This document shows, piece after piece, positions 13,676 through 28,085 of a DNA stretch of 37,633 bases. Under the pieces are notes generated by a model that was not told where the DNA came from, did not search any database, and saw only the letters and a list, made by a program, of their open reading frames with translations. Made by a program: the position numbers and the translations under genes. The stretch lies in contig JANDJZ010000405.1 of NCBI GenBank assembly GCA_027943245.1, forward strand, positions 1 to 37,633, written 5' to 3'. Positions within the stretch are counted from its first letter, which is position 1, and every line of letters starts with the position of its first letter. Origin of the DNA: Acanthamoeba sp. SK_2022b (taxonomy: Eukaryota > Discosea > Longamoebia > Acanthamoebidae).

Positions 13676-13704
13676 TTTGGCGCCATTTTGGTTTCGCGCC
13701 AAAA
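13676..13704. promoter_or_regulatory. Two E2F-type sites upstream of MCM5
   Basis: TTTGGCGCC (13676-13684) and TTTCGCGCCAAAA (13692-13704) match the E2F/DP consensus TTTSSCGC. They lie 66-95 bp upstream of the MCM5 ATG, in the 204-bp spacer to the next gene. MCM genes are classic E2F targets in animals and plants. Control in this organism is inferred. Confidence 0.75.
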
Positions 13705-13814
13705 TTTAGAAGGAACAAGCCGGCCGGCAAGCTTCATTCGCAAGTGCATTGAGTACAAGGAGATGCGCATCGCAACGGTCGAGGCGATACGCTAACGCAG
13801 CAAAGAGGCTACGC

Positions 13815-16800
13815 TTATTTGTAGATGTCCTCCGGCAGACGCAGGTTGTCGGCCACGGCGCTCTGAGAGGACGAGGTCCCCTGCGGGTAGATGAAGAAGT
13901 ACCGCGTCGTCACAATAGTCTCTGCACGGCGGGAGGTGAGGTGTCATTGAAGAGACGCGGACGTCAGTCACGTAGCAAAGGACGAAACAAGAAGAGGAGA
14001 AGGACGCACCATCAGTGATGACGTAGATGCCCGAATGGACGTTGACTGGGTTGGCGCCCGCACCCCATAGCCCGCTCGAGTCGTTGCGGTAGTCGATCAC
14101 TGCCACCCACCACATCAGCTTCCATCTACGCTGTCGCGGTGCAACGCGTGTGGATGGGGGGGGAGGTACCTTCGCACAGGGCAATGCAGGCGATGGTGGC
14201 GGCTGTCCCGCTCTTGATCATCATCGACTTGTCCCAACCCGCGCCCGCCGCCATGTAGCCGAACGACGTCGACGCGTTCGAGGCCATGTATATGCCTGGG
14301 CCACAATTATATACATATTAATACAAGAGATAAAAATAACACATAAAAAACACACATCATTAAATAATTATTATTATTATTTTAAAAAAAAGAATAGGAA
14401 ACAATACCTGGGCCGTAGGCGGCGCCGCAGCTCATCTTGTCGGTGTTGGAGTAGTTCCTGAGGCCGCCTCGGAAGATCGAGTGCCAGTTGCCGATGGCCG
14501 AGCCGTGGAACGCGTAGAACGAGCCGCGGCCTCCCTTCCTCTTGGCGTTCTCCGCGCGCTTCTTCCTGAAGCGCGCCTCCCTCTGCGGGTTGTCCGACAC
14601 CAGCACGTACTGGTAGGGCGTGCCCATCTCTGAGATTTGCTGTCAACGTTTCCGTGCCAAACCCACACGCACACGCACACGGGAGCGTAAGAAGCTAGTG
14701 TGTCGAGCGCAATGCACGCGAGGGGGGAGGCGCCTGTACCTTGTCCTTGGGCAGCAGGGAGAGGTGGGCTCGGTTGGACATCAGGATCCAACGCAGCAGC
14801 GGATAGCAGAGCGTGTCGACGCTGTCCAGGAAGCCCTGGCGTTGTTGTCGCAACGCGCGCGGCGTGAGCTCAAGGTTCATCAACGCAAACGATGGGTGGT
14901 GGGCGGGATAGACGGCTGCTCCTCTCCCCCTTACCTTGAGCAGCATTTCGTCCTTGAACTGCTTCATGTCCTGGATGGAGGGCAGCTGATCGCAGATCTG
15001 GGCCTGGACAAGCCATCAGGTGATTGGATGAGGAGGGGGGGAGAGAATGTTTAACACGAAAGCCCCGACAGGTAAGGCGATGGGGAAGGGGAAGGGGAGC
15101 GCGCGTACAACGAGGCTGTGGTTCTTCTGTCCGCTGTCGCGGAAGGAGCGCACTTCGATCTCGGCGCCGGTGATCTTATCCCGCACCGAGCTCTGCACTG
15201 AGTCGGGGAACGGCTCGAACACGTCGGCGCCATTGTGTCTGCCCGCGGTAGTGTGCACGGCCGGGAGAGGTGAGCGTTCCCTCTCTCCCTCCCCCGCCCA
15301 GTCACCCCGAAGCTTCGCAGAGGGGGAGTCACCTCTTGTTCTTGGCGGCGCCGACGGTGATCGACACCAGAAGGTCGACGACCTCGGGATTGTGGCGCAG
15401 CTCCGACGTGAGCGAGAAGCCCAGACCGTAGGCCTCGAAGCTGATGATGCGCCCCAGTGAGTCCAACAACGTAACACACGTCTCGTCAATAAATAAGAAT
15501 AAATAATAAAATTGAATTAATTTAAATATTAAAGCAAGCCAATGAAACGAACAGCCAGGGCGCGAGAACGACGCGCACCTGTGCATGCAGAGCGGCTTGG
15601 GGCAGACGGCGGGCTTGACGCCCTCGTAGCCCAACGGAGCGTCGCAGATGATGCAGCTCGCCGAGCAGCTGTGCATGCGCGTGGTGAGGTACTTGCCCAC
15701 CTTGACCAGGAACGGCTCTCCCACTGCGCGCACACGCCCCCAACGCCCCCCGTCAGCCGATCGAAGACAAAGACACTGCTCCGTTCGCCGGTCCTCTCCA
15801 GTACTTACCGAAGAAGTTCTCGAGGTTCTCCACCTGCGCCTTGGACATGCCAGTGAAGCCCGTGTAGAGCGAGGCCTCCTTGTTGTAGTCCTGTAAAGCG
15901 AGTGTGTGTGTCGTGCCGTGTGTGAAACAATCTGGCCGCGTGACACCGAGACCAAGAGGAGCGGTGGGGGGGGGAGCGTACGGTGTGAGCGGCAAAGCTC
16001 TGGGCTTGGTGCTCCAGCTCGAGCAGCGCGTCGGGGTCGGCAAGCAAGGCGCTCGCTGAAGCCTGTACACACGGTTGGAAACACATGAAACCGGTGAGCG
16101 TGAGACTGGGATGGAGCGTGCATCGAAGTGCAGATGCATGACGCACCACGTCGCCAGAGGTCTTCTCGAGGGCCAGCTCGGCCACGCTCTGGCCAAAGCC
16201 CATCTCCAGCAGGCTGTCCACCTGCTTGGCATACTTGGACACCCCCTTGTCCTTCTTGCTCTTGGACTTGGTCTTCTTCTTGTCCTTCTTCTCCCCGGGC
16301 GACTTGCCCTTGCCCTTGTCCTTCTTGGGACTCTTGGCCTTCTTCTCCACGGGCACGGCGATCACGCGGAACTCTTCGTCGCCCGGATTGCGGTAGTATT
16401 TGATCTGCACGCACGCACGCACACAACACAAACCCACGCAGCAGGCGTACCGCGCGACATCAGCGCACCGCCGAGCAGTGGTTGGAGCGACAATCATGCT
16501 CGACCCGTACCCAGTTGCGACGGAACACGTCCGAGAGTCGATTGTTGAGGTACCACACCAGGCCAAAGTCGCGCACGTCTGTGTGATTGTGGGGAGGGGG
16601 AGCGAAAGAGAGAGCGGCGGGTGAGTGATTTGAGCGCTGGCCGGCCCATAGAACGAAGGCGGGGGCTGGTATACCGACGATCGTGCGAGCGTTGAGGTCC
16701 TTGTCGACGCTCTGGTAGATGGCCTGGACCTTGGGCGGCATGCGGCGGTCGTTGAGGTACTGCCAGGTGAATAGGACCTCGACGATGACCGGGATGGTGT

Positions 16801-17976
16801 TGTTGACCCCCCAGGCCGCGGCGGTCCACTTGTCGATGAACGACGTGTCCAGGGCCAGCCGGACCGTGAACTCGCGCGTGACCGAGTCCGCATAGAGCTG
16901 GACCAGGCGTCGCTCCCCGTCAGTGCACGGGGACACACAAAACGAGACATAAAAGGGGCCCAACGTACGCCACATCGGCCGAATTGCTTGCGGGCCGCCT
17001 CGACGTCCTTCGCGATGCTCTCGGCGCACACGGCGGCCTCAGCCTCGTCGACATATTCGAGCGTGCCGCCCCGCGATCCCCGCCACTCGCTGCCGATCAT
17101 GTCCTCGCCGTCCTCCACCCACACCTCGTCGCCGTCCTCTGTGACGCGTCAGACACCACATATGCGCGCGATGAGCGTGCGTGTCGTGGCCTACGCGAAC
17201 ACGAGCCTGTCGATGGCGTACCGTAAAAGTTGCTGTCCTTGAGCGTCTTCTTCTTTTTCTTGTCCTTCTTCTTGTCGCTCTTGGCCGTCTTCTCCTTGCC
17301 CGGCGCGTCGTCACCGCCACCCGCCGACGACTTCTTGCCCTTCCAATACACTGGACACCACCGCGAGGTGAGGAATGCTAGCAATGCGCGTGCCGTTAAA
17401 TCGTGTAGAGCTGAGCAGGCGCAGCAGCACGACCAAACGGGACATCGAGGGCGCGGCTACGTTGTAGGCAGTACGTACTCTCTACGATATCGCGCAGGGC
17501 ATCCTGGATGTTGGAGGCCGGGAGCACCTTGATGTCGCTCGAGAAATTGAGCTCCTGGCCTGCAGAGGAGAGGTCAGGAGAGTCTGCCCGCTACACGACC
17601 TGTGCGATTGCGGCGGGAGTTACCAGGTGTGAGGAGGGTGAGCTCCTCCTTGGGGTAGTTGTCGGGAATGGAGAGGGCCAGCTGCGTCTTCTGCAGACTG
17701 GGTAGCACGAGCTTGAACTCCACGGTCGCGTCCCCATCAAATTCCAGCTCTGTTCGTTTCAAGTAAATTAAAAAGAAAATTTCATTAACAATAAATAAAT
17801 AATAATAATAATAATAATAAATTAGCGACGAAATACAGCTTCGACAAAAGCTGGCCAACAAAGATGGAAGTGAGTGTCCCACCTTGTACACAGGCGTCGG
17901 GCGAGTCGTAGAGACACTTGGCGACCTGAACATCGTCAAGCAGCGCGTCCACCACCTTCTTTCGCAGAGAACTCAT
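13815..17976 (-). CDS. PARP6/8-like ADP-ribosyltransferase with RWD/UBC-like and UBA domains
   Basis: About 19 exons, about 820 aa, from ATG 17976 (MSSLRKKVVDALLDDVQVAK) to stop 13815-13817 (LPEDIYK). Order: an RWD/UBC-like N-terminal domain (VEFKLVLPSLQ, LALSIPDNYPKEELTLLTPG); a Lys-rich linker (TAKSDKKKDKKKKKTLKDS); an acidic patch; and a PARP6/8-type middle region (FTVRLALDTSFIDKWTAAAW). Then a second Lys-rich linker; a UBA domain (YAKQVDSLLEMGFGQSVAEL); a Cys-rich segment (CIICDAPLGYEGVKPAVCPK); and the catalytic domain (FYAFHGSAIGNWHSIFRGGL, CGAAYGPGIYMASNASTSFG, IACIALCEVIDYRND, TTRYFFIYPQG). The NAD-binding His and Tyr are present. I do not see the glutamate of H-Y-E enzymes, so mono-ADP-ribosylation is likely. 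Class assignment is strong; the domain combination is noteworthy. Confidence 0.88.
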
Positions 17977-18246
17977 TGTGTCGTTGTCCGCCCCTTCTCG
18001 TCCTCCCTCTTGATGTCTTTTTTTCTGAACCTCCCGAAGGTTGTGTGACGTGCGGCGCGTCGTACGGCACACCGCTAATACTTCACGAAGGCAAGAACGC
18101 TTTTCGCTGTTCTTGTGCTGGTGTTTGTGTGTGGCCCTTCAGCGAACAAGTACAGGAATCTCGACATGCCTGGAATTTTTCTCGTGTTTTAATTTTTTCG
18201 TCTTTTTTTGCCTGCTCTTTTGATCATCATTTCCCGACGCAAAACG
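17977..18246. other. Divergent promoter spacer (PARP-like / EMC10-like)
   Basis: 270 bp between two divergent start codons. T-rich runs lie close to the rightward ATG. I see no convincing TATA box and no other gene. Confidence 0.5.
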
Positions 18247-19452
18247 ATGAAGGTGGCTACTCTGCTCGCGGTGGTGCTTGCTCTGGCCATGGGCTGCACC
18301 ATGATCGTCGCTGATCCCGTGTCGGGCGAACTCAACGCGAAGGAGTTCTTCCTGGGGTACGCACAAAACCACAAATGCGCCTGATTAAGCTTGCGTGCAC
18401 AGCCTCACCTTTTTGCTGCCTACTAGCGATTGGGAACTGGAGGTCCACCGTAGTCAGGCCGCCGCTCCCTCCGCCTTCGGTACAATCGGCAAAACCGCCG
18501 GCGTGTTTGAGAAATCGATCGGAAACTCCTGACTGCCACGTCTGTGGGTGTTCTGGGACGTGCAGGCTTTGTGGCCACAGCGAGTTGGAAAATCAAGGAC
18601 GCCAACGAGACTCTCTACGGCGTTGTCGTTGATGAGAAGGATGACGAGCGCCAGCTGCGCATGTATGCTCCTGCGTTCCTGTTGTTTGCTCGAGCTTGTG
18701 CACTTACTCACGCCACCAACGTGGTGTGTGCCGGTGACTCTGTTCAGCGAGTTCGAGGGCGAGAACAGGGGCCAGTTCCTGGTGGCAGTGGCCGACGAGG
18801 AGAGTGAGGAGTTCGCGCCCCTCTTCGCCTTTGCTTTCAATAACCGCACCGCCGGGTACGTGGCTTCGTATCTTTTACCTCCGTTAACAGACGACGCGGT
18901 GGACTCAACGTGTTGTGCGTGGACGCAGCCTCTTCGTGTCGTTGGGCGAGTGGAACGACGAGCAGCGGGCAGAGACTGGAGTGTACCAGCTCACCGCCAC
19001 TTCGCCCAGCACCATGCTCCTCACCATTTGGCTCACCGATGCCAACGGTGTCGGACAGGAGGTGCCCGACCTCCCCTGGCTGCACCCCCCCCCCCCATTG
19101 CCTCTACACGCTTCAGACAAAAAACAACCGCTCACGACCAACGTTCATGTCCCACGCCGTGCAGGTGGTGACCATCACGGGCAAGAAGTTCGTGGAGAAG
19201 CCCGCCCAGTCGTTCTGGCAGCGTTTCGGCATGCCCATCGCCGTGGTGGGCATGATGATCGTGTCCCAGGTGCTGAAGAGCCGAACGGCCGCCGCGCAGC
19301 AGCAGGCCCCGCAGCAGCAGGCCGCCCGACGGGGGCAGCAGGCCGCAGCTGCCGCTGGCGACGAGGACGAGGAGGGCGAAGACGAGGAGCCCCGCTTCAC
19401 CGAAATCACCGACGCCGCCGCGACTGACGCCGACAGCAAGAAGGACCAGTGA
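18247..19452 (+). CDS. EMC10: EMC10-like ER membrane protein complex subunit
   Basis: Type I membrane protein. A signal peptide (MKVATLLAVVLALAMGCTMI) leads a lumenal beta-rich domain with an N-glycosylation sequon (NRT). One membrane segment follows (FWQRFGMPIAVVGMMIVSQV), then a Gln/Ala-rich and very acidic C-terminal tail. The AQSFWQRFGMPIAVV stretch resembles the EMC10 motif before its membrane anchor. EMC inserts and folds membrane proteins in the ER. Exons join in phase: EFFLG|DWELEVHR; PSAFG|FVATASWKI using the GTACAAT donor near 18480; QLRI|EFEGENRG; NRTAG|LFVSLGEW; and GQE|VVTITGKK. An alternative donor-free reading of exon 2 runs into a stop, which supports this model. The long charged tail is not part of animal EMC10, so assignment is moderate. 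Confidence 0.65.
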
Positions 19453-20307
19453 GGACAATGTGGAGAGCTCTCGCGGCGCGTCATTCGTTTAATTTATTTG
19501 ATGGAGGGGAATCGATTTCGCAACAGATCTCTTTGCTTGTGACTGGCTCGAGTGCGCGTGTTTGTGTTGTGATCATGAAGCAGCGTCTTGTTTGTGTACC
19601 CTATGCGATGAGATCAAGGTCTATGTTTGGGGAGGATAATGCACCTGTGTCGGCTATTGGTAGGAAGATGGGGGAGACGTGACGATCTGCAGATCGGGAG
19701 AAAATGATTTTCTTGACAATTTACTTCTTGCTTATTCGTTGTCTCGCAAACGAGGTAGTAAGCAATTAGTAATTCCGTACTCACGTGTACGCGGCCATTA
19801 CTATTCACCTTTTCCAGTGTTTAGTGATTCCGTAGCCCGTCGAGATCACGTCAGATTTGGCCAATCACAATCACTTCTCTCTGCATCTGGCGCGATCGAT
19901 CGAGAAGTCGCGGCAATTCGAAATCTCACGTGCGAAGGATCACGTGTTCCGAAATTCACGGCGCGTCTATGGTCACTTTCGCGTGGCTTAGCGGTTTGGA
20001 GAAAATTGCGCACGAGACGTCGCCCCACGAGGGCGGAATAAAAGGCAGAGTAACGAGGAAGCTACCAACCCTTCAAGTCGAGTCTCGTGCTAGTGAGTAG
20101 CTCAGAGTGCGCTCCCTTCCACTCCTCTCCTCCCATCATATCATCCTGCCACCACGGCCTCGAACTCTGCTTCGTTTCGTCCAGTCGCGTCGCGTTTCCC
20201 TTCCCGTAGGGCTGTTGAACGAAAGGACACACCATTCGCGCAGCTCGTTCCACTGCTCTTCCTTCGCACGAGCCGGCCACAGAGTGTAACGAACAAACTA
20301 CTTAAAT
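19453..20307. other. Intergenic: EMC10-like 3' flank, then promoter and 5' UTR of next gene
   Basis: The left half is 3' flank without a recognisable gene. From about 19780 the sequence has promoter features, annotated separately. About 20070-20307 should be 5' UTR. Minor frames lack support. Confidence 0.6.
19782..20045 (+). promoter_or_regulatory. CACGTG cluster, CCAAT box and TATA-like box
   Basis: CACGTG palindromes lie at 19782-19787, 19927-19932 and 19941-19946. A related TCACGTCA is at 19846-19853. A CCAAT motif starts at 19861, and AATAAAAGG at about 20037-20045 is placed like a TATA box, about 265 bp upstream of ATG 20308. CACGTG is bound by bHLH or bZIP factors in many eukaryotes. 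The likely controlled gene is the CxxC coiled-coil gene. Confidence 0.6.
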
Positions 20308-21261
20308 ATGGGGCACAGCAACTTGCATAACAACGAGAGCCCCTCGCCCCCGTACTCGTCTTCGCCTTCGTCCTCGCCCGCGTCGTCACCGCCCCCGATC
20401 TCTCCTCCTGGGTCTTCATCGCTCACATCGCCCAAATTAGTGGCCACCTTCAAGCTCCCGAAGACCTGCACGGCGTGCGGGAAAGCGATTAAGACCCAGG
20501 GCAAGGTATGCGCCAAATGCAAGATGAGGAAGTACCGCGAACGCAAGAAGGAGCAGGAGCACTCGCTCAAGGTGCAGATGAAGACGTACCGCGAGCAGGA
20601 AGAGGCCCTCAAGGCCCGCATTCGCCAACTCGAGGAGGATCTCCATCGACGTGGCCCGCTTGAGGCCGCCGTCCCCACCCAACGCCGCAGCCAATCCTTC
20701 TCGAATGACACCCGAGCGTCTGCGGTCGAGAGAAAGCTAGATGGCCTCGAGATCGAGCGGCCCTCGTCAGCCCCTCGCGAGAAGATTCTTGCCCAGCAGC
20801 AGGAAGTGCTCAGGCAGCAGCAGGAGATCATCTCGGTTCAGCAGAGCGTCATCGCCCAGCAGCAGCACATAATCAATCAGCACAATCTTGGCCACCTCAT
20901 CCCCCCCGCCTCGACGCAACTCCTGCACATGCGGCACCCGATCCTGGACCACAACAGCGCGGCGGCAGTCGCTGCCCTTGCTGCTCTATCGGACGACACC
21001 AAGCCCTCTACTTCCAGGCAGTCGGCGGCCCCCTACTACCTCCCTCAACCCCGCTATCCCTCCCCCTCTCCTTCGCCTTCGCCCTCCTTCGACGTGGCCC
21101 CGCGCTTTCTTCACCGACCATCGCCGCAGCCAACGCTGCCTCCGCTAGAACCAGAGCGAAGGGACGGGGCGCCGTCGACGGCTACCAGCAACAATCGGAT
21201 GGCCATCACCCACCTCCTCTCGCCTACGTCGGCGGAGATGTGTGCCGTCTCCTGTATTTAA
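20308..21261 (+). CDS. Intronless protein with paired CxxC (zinc-ribbon-like) and basic coiled coil
   Basis: Single 317-aa frame, intronless in a region where nearly all genes are split. Residues 1-50 are Ser/Pro-rich. Cys54, Cys57, Cys68 and Cys71 form C-x2-C-x10-C-x2-C, a plausible zinc-binding knuckle. It is followed directly by a basic helix (KMRKYRERKKEQEHSL) and a charged coiled coil (REQEEALKARIRQLEEDLHR). This resembles a bZIP layout but lacks the invariant Asn of the bZIP basic region. A second Gln-rich helical stretch repeats a QQQxxxxxQQ pattern at about 170-193. The C-terminal third is Ser/Pro-rich. I infer a nuclear, possibly DNA-binding regulator; no known family is claimed. Confidence 0.7.
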   Translation: MGHSNLHNNESPSPPYSSSPSSSPASSPPPISPPGSSSLTSPKLVATFKLPKTCTACGKAIKTQGKVCAKCKMRKYRERKKEQEHSLKVQMKTYREQEEALKARIRQLEEDLHRRGPLEAAVPTQRRSQSFSNDTRASAVERKLDGLEIERPSSAPREKILAQQQEVLRQQQEIISVQQSVIAQQQHIINQHNLGHLIPPASTQLLHMRHPILDHNSAAAVAALAALSDDTKPSTSRQSAAPYYLPQPRYPSPSPSPSPSFDVAPRFLHRPSPQPTLPPLEPERRDGAPSTATSNNRMAITHLLSPTSAEMCAVSCI

Positions 21262-21583
21262 GTTCTACCCTCTCCTCTATCCCAAATGTAAAGATAACCA
21301 CGCCTCTACGGCAAAGATATAATAAACCGGTAATACAAGATCGCAGCAGAGAGGGCATCTGCGGAAAGATGATCGGGGCTCCGAGGTTGCGCCGATGTGT
21401 CACAGCTGCTCCAATCGCCAGGCTGGTGTCTGGGGGCAGTGTGATCGGTAGCAAGCACGTGCCGCGATCGTTGGATAACGCTGTCCGCCGCCGTGTTCTT
21501 TGCGGTAGAGAAGAGTGAAGAAGAAAATAATATTAAAAATGACAACGCTACAGGCACGCTGCTGTGCTCCACACACAGCAAGC
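21262..21583. other. Convergent 3' spacer
   Basis: Lies between the stop of the CxxC gene and the stop of the leftward Pro/Thr-rich gene. An ATAATAAA signal near 21318 suits the rightward gene. No further gene is seen. Confidence 0.5.
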
Positions 21584-23137
21584 TCAGCATTCGTGCATGA
21601 AAGAAGAGGAGGAGGATGGTGGCGAAGAAGCGGGAGCCGCAGGAGGCACGACGATGGCATCAAAAAGGGAAGTAGCGGTGGCGGACGAAGACGCGTCTGG
21701 TCCGGCAAAGAGCTGCCGGGTGGCTCGAGCCACCGTCAGGCGCGGGAGGGCTGGCGAGCCCGCCCTGGCCGTTCTCACGATCGCCGCAAATCGCTTGGGC
21801 TGTGTCCATGTGGTACAACAACAATAACTCGAGTTGGTCAGCAAGCTATCGATAGCCGTGGGACTGGTGGGGCAGCCGCGTACGCGAGGGCTCGCTGCGG
21901 CAAGCGGCGACATGGGCGCGGTCCGGGCGATGGCAAAGCCAGAAGTCCTCAGCCGCGGCTCCGTCTGTGGCTCCTGTGCCAGCTTGAATAGATTTGGGGG
22001 GGAGGGGGTGAGTGGTGAGCCAGCGCGACGGGCAGGGCGAAGGTCTCCGACGCACACGTACGGTGGGCGCGGCTGCCGAGACGATCGGGGACGAGGGGGC
22101 CGCGGGGCTCGCCCGCGTGATGGCGAAGCCGCCGGTCCTCCGTCGCTTCTGCGGTGGTTCGCTGCTGGGCTCCGCGGGGGTCGCCGGCATGGCCGGCTCC
22201 GGCGTGTGTGGTGCTGTCGAGAGCGAGAACGACCTTCGGGGCTCGTCGTCGACCGAGTCTGCGTCGGGCTTGCGCTTCTTGGAGGGCGTGAGCTCTGTCG
22301 CGGACGGCGTGGCGGTGGTCGTGGTCGTGGTCGTGGTCGTGGCAGCGGCAGCCGTGGGCGGCGGATTGACGGCCGCAGGCCTGGTGGGCGTGCCTGGTGT
22401 CCTCCTGGCCGGCGAAGTTAGCAGGACCTGCCTGTGGAGGTGGCCCACGCCCTCGTTGAATCGCATGGTGCCGATGGTGCTGCGTCGGCGGTGCTGCTTG
22501 CTCTGTTGCTCCTTGGCGAGGAGGGCCGAGAGCGGGGTCTTGGCGAGCTCCTTGGCGCGTTCCTCCTGCTCCTTCTCCCGCTTCTCCTTTTCGTCGAGGT
22601 AGGGCGCCGTTGGCAGCGGCGGTGGGCTGAAGAGCGCGGCCAGTCGCTCCTTTGCGCGCTTGCGCTCGAGCTTCTTGGCGCTCAGCTGGCTCTCGTCCGT
22701 GGGCGGCAGTCGGGGCAAGGTCGCTGGTCGCTTAACGCCAAACCGTTTGCAGATCTTAGTCAGCATCTGAGGAAAGGACGCCCCGTACCTGAAGGGAAGT
22801 GTCAATGAGTTCATAATCGCCCTGATTTTAATAAAATAAGGACGTACGTGTCAACTAGGCTGGTAATATAGATGGAGAGACCCTTGTGCTCCAGCAGGTC
22901 AAACAGCGGTGCCACCAGCTCGAGCTCTTCAATAAGCTGTTCATACAGTTCAGTGGGAAGTGCTGGCCGCGGCCCCGCTTCCTGCAGCCTCTCGAACAGC
23001 GTGTATATCTTCTCCTTGTGGACGCCAATCTTTTCGATGAGCGTCCGCTCGAGCTCGTTGGTCTTAATGCTCTTCGGGTGTGTTCCCGTCGTTTGTTGAT
23101 CCATCTGCATCCCGTCCATGTGGCTCTTATCCTCCAT
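21584..23137 (-). CDS. Unrecognised Pro/Thr-rich protein with helical N-terminal domain
   Basis: Reads leftward from ATG 23137 (MEDKSHMDGMQMDQ). The first exon encodes a compact helical domain (IEKIGVHKEKIYTLFERLQE, then EELELVAPLFDLLEHKG). It joins in phase by VDT|YGASFPQMLTKICKRFG across a short intron near 22847-22793. A charged helix follows (LSAKKLERKRAKERLAALF; EKEKREKEQEERAKELAKT), then a Thr/Pro/Ala-rich tail with basic patches that look like nuclear localisation signals (SKKRKP, PQKRRR). Two tail motifs recur: GGFAITRASPAAPSSP and SGFAIARTAPMSP. A third, weaker one is FAAIVRTARAGSP. An intron near 22060-21985 joins the first two; another probable one lies at about 21884-21803. No known family was recognised. 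A nuclear or mitotic role is only a guess, prompted by the E2F-like site upstream. Confidence 0.55.
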
Positions 23138-23205
23138 CCGCGGCACACTTTCCACCCCCAATTTGCAACCTCAAATCTCAACGGTCGTGGGACAACTCGC
23201 CAAAG

Positions 23206-23215
23206 TGGCGCGAAA
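23206..23215. promoter_or_regulatory. E2F-like site in divergent promoter
   Basis: TGGCGCGAAA (TTTCGCGCCA on the minus strand) lies 69 bp upstream of the leftward gene start at 23137 and 131 bp upstream of the LAMMER kinase ATG. It shares the 10-base core TTTCGCGCCA with the MCM5 promoter site. Confidence 0.55.
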
Positions 23216-23346
23216 CAACCTTGGTGGCTAAATTCCGGAAAAAGGAAAATATTTCTTTTTCTCTGCCTTGGCCAACGGCAAACCCCGCCCAGCCGGTGCA
23301 CACGCTGAAGAAGCGACCTGATTTCTGATCTTGAGTCGAGGAGACG

Positions 23347-27535
<4,189 letters not shown>

Positions 27536-27835
27536 AGAGAGGAGAGGGAGACAGAGGGAGAGATGAGGGTGTAACTTGTCGCAAAACAAATTACGCAGAT
27601 GTATTTTGCTGTTATTTAATTATCATTTGTTTCCGAACTCCGGAAAAAGAAAACAAACGAAAATGCTGGCATCCAATCCGGAACAAGCAAAAAATTTGGC
27701 TGAACGGCTGCCAGCGAAACCCAGAGCGCAAAGTTAACCAAAAGACAACCAGCTGCGAGCGAAAGAAGGAGGCATTAGCATCTCCCAGCTCTTGAATTGA
27801 ATCGCCTTCAGGCCACACACACTTCCTCTACCCTC
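27536..27835. other. Intergenic: LAMMER 3' flank and CUL1 upstream region
   Basis: AT-rich flank after the LAMMER stop. No gene was recognised. The only sharp element is the TATA box just to its right. Confidence 0.5.
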
Positions 27836-27843
27836 TATAAATA
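27836..27843 (+). promoter_or_regulatory. TATA box of CUL1
   Basis: TATAAATA, about 30 nt upstream of a short presumed leader exon (about 27860-27867) and 250 nt upstream of the CUL1 ATG. Confidence 0.65.
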
Positions 27844-27867
27844 GACTCCAGATTTTTTGATCCAAAG

Positions 27868-28085
27868 GTAATGCTGCGAAGACCCTCAAGGGCATCTTCT
27901 TTTTTACGCCTTCTGCATTTTACTTTGCTTTTTGCATGCTGTGCACTGATGCTGTGCCACTGGCAGTCTTCATCTTTGCTTTCTTTTGCTTTCTGCGGTT
28001 TCAGTTCCATAAATGGCTTTCCCTTCACTCAGCACGCCATCCATCGCGCCGCTCACTCCCCCCTCGTCAATTCTATTTGTTTTAG
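27868..28085 (+). other. Probable 5'-UTR intron ending at the CUL1 start codon
   Basis: CAAAG|GTAATG at 27868 is a good donor. TTCTATTTGTTTTAG ends at 28085, immediately before ATG 28086. With the TATA box at 27836, the mRNA would have a very short first exon and a leader intron whose acceptor AG abuts the ATG. Removing it also removes upstream ATGs, such as the one in the donor-side GTAATG. Confidence 0.6.
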
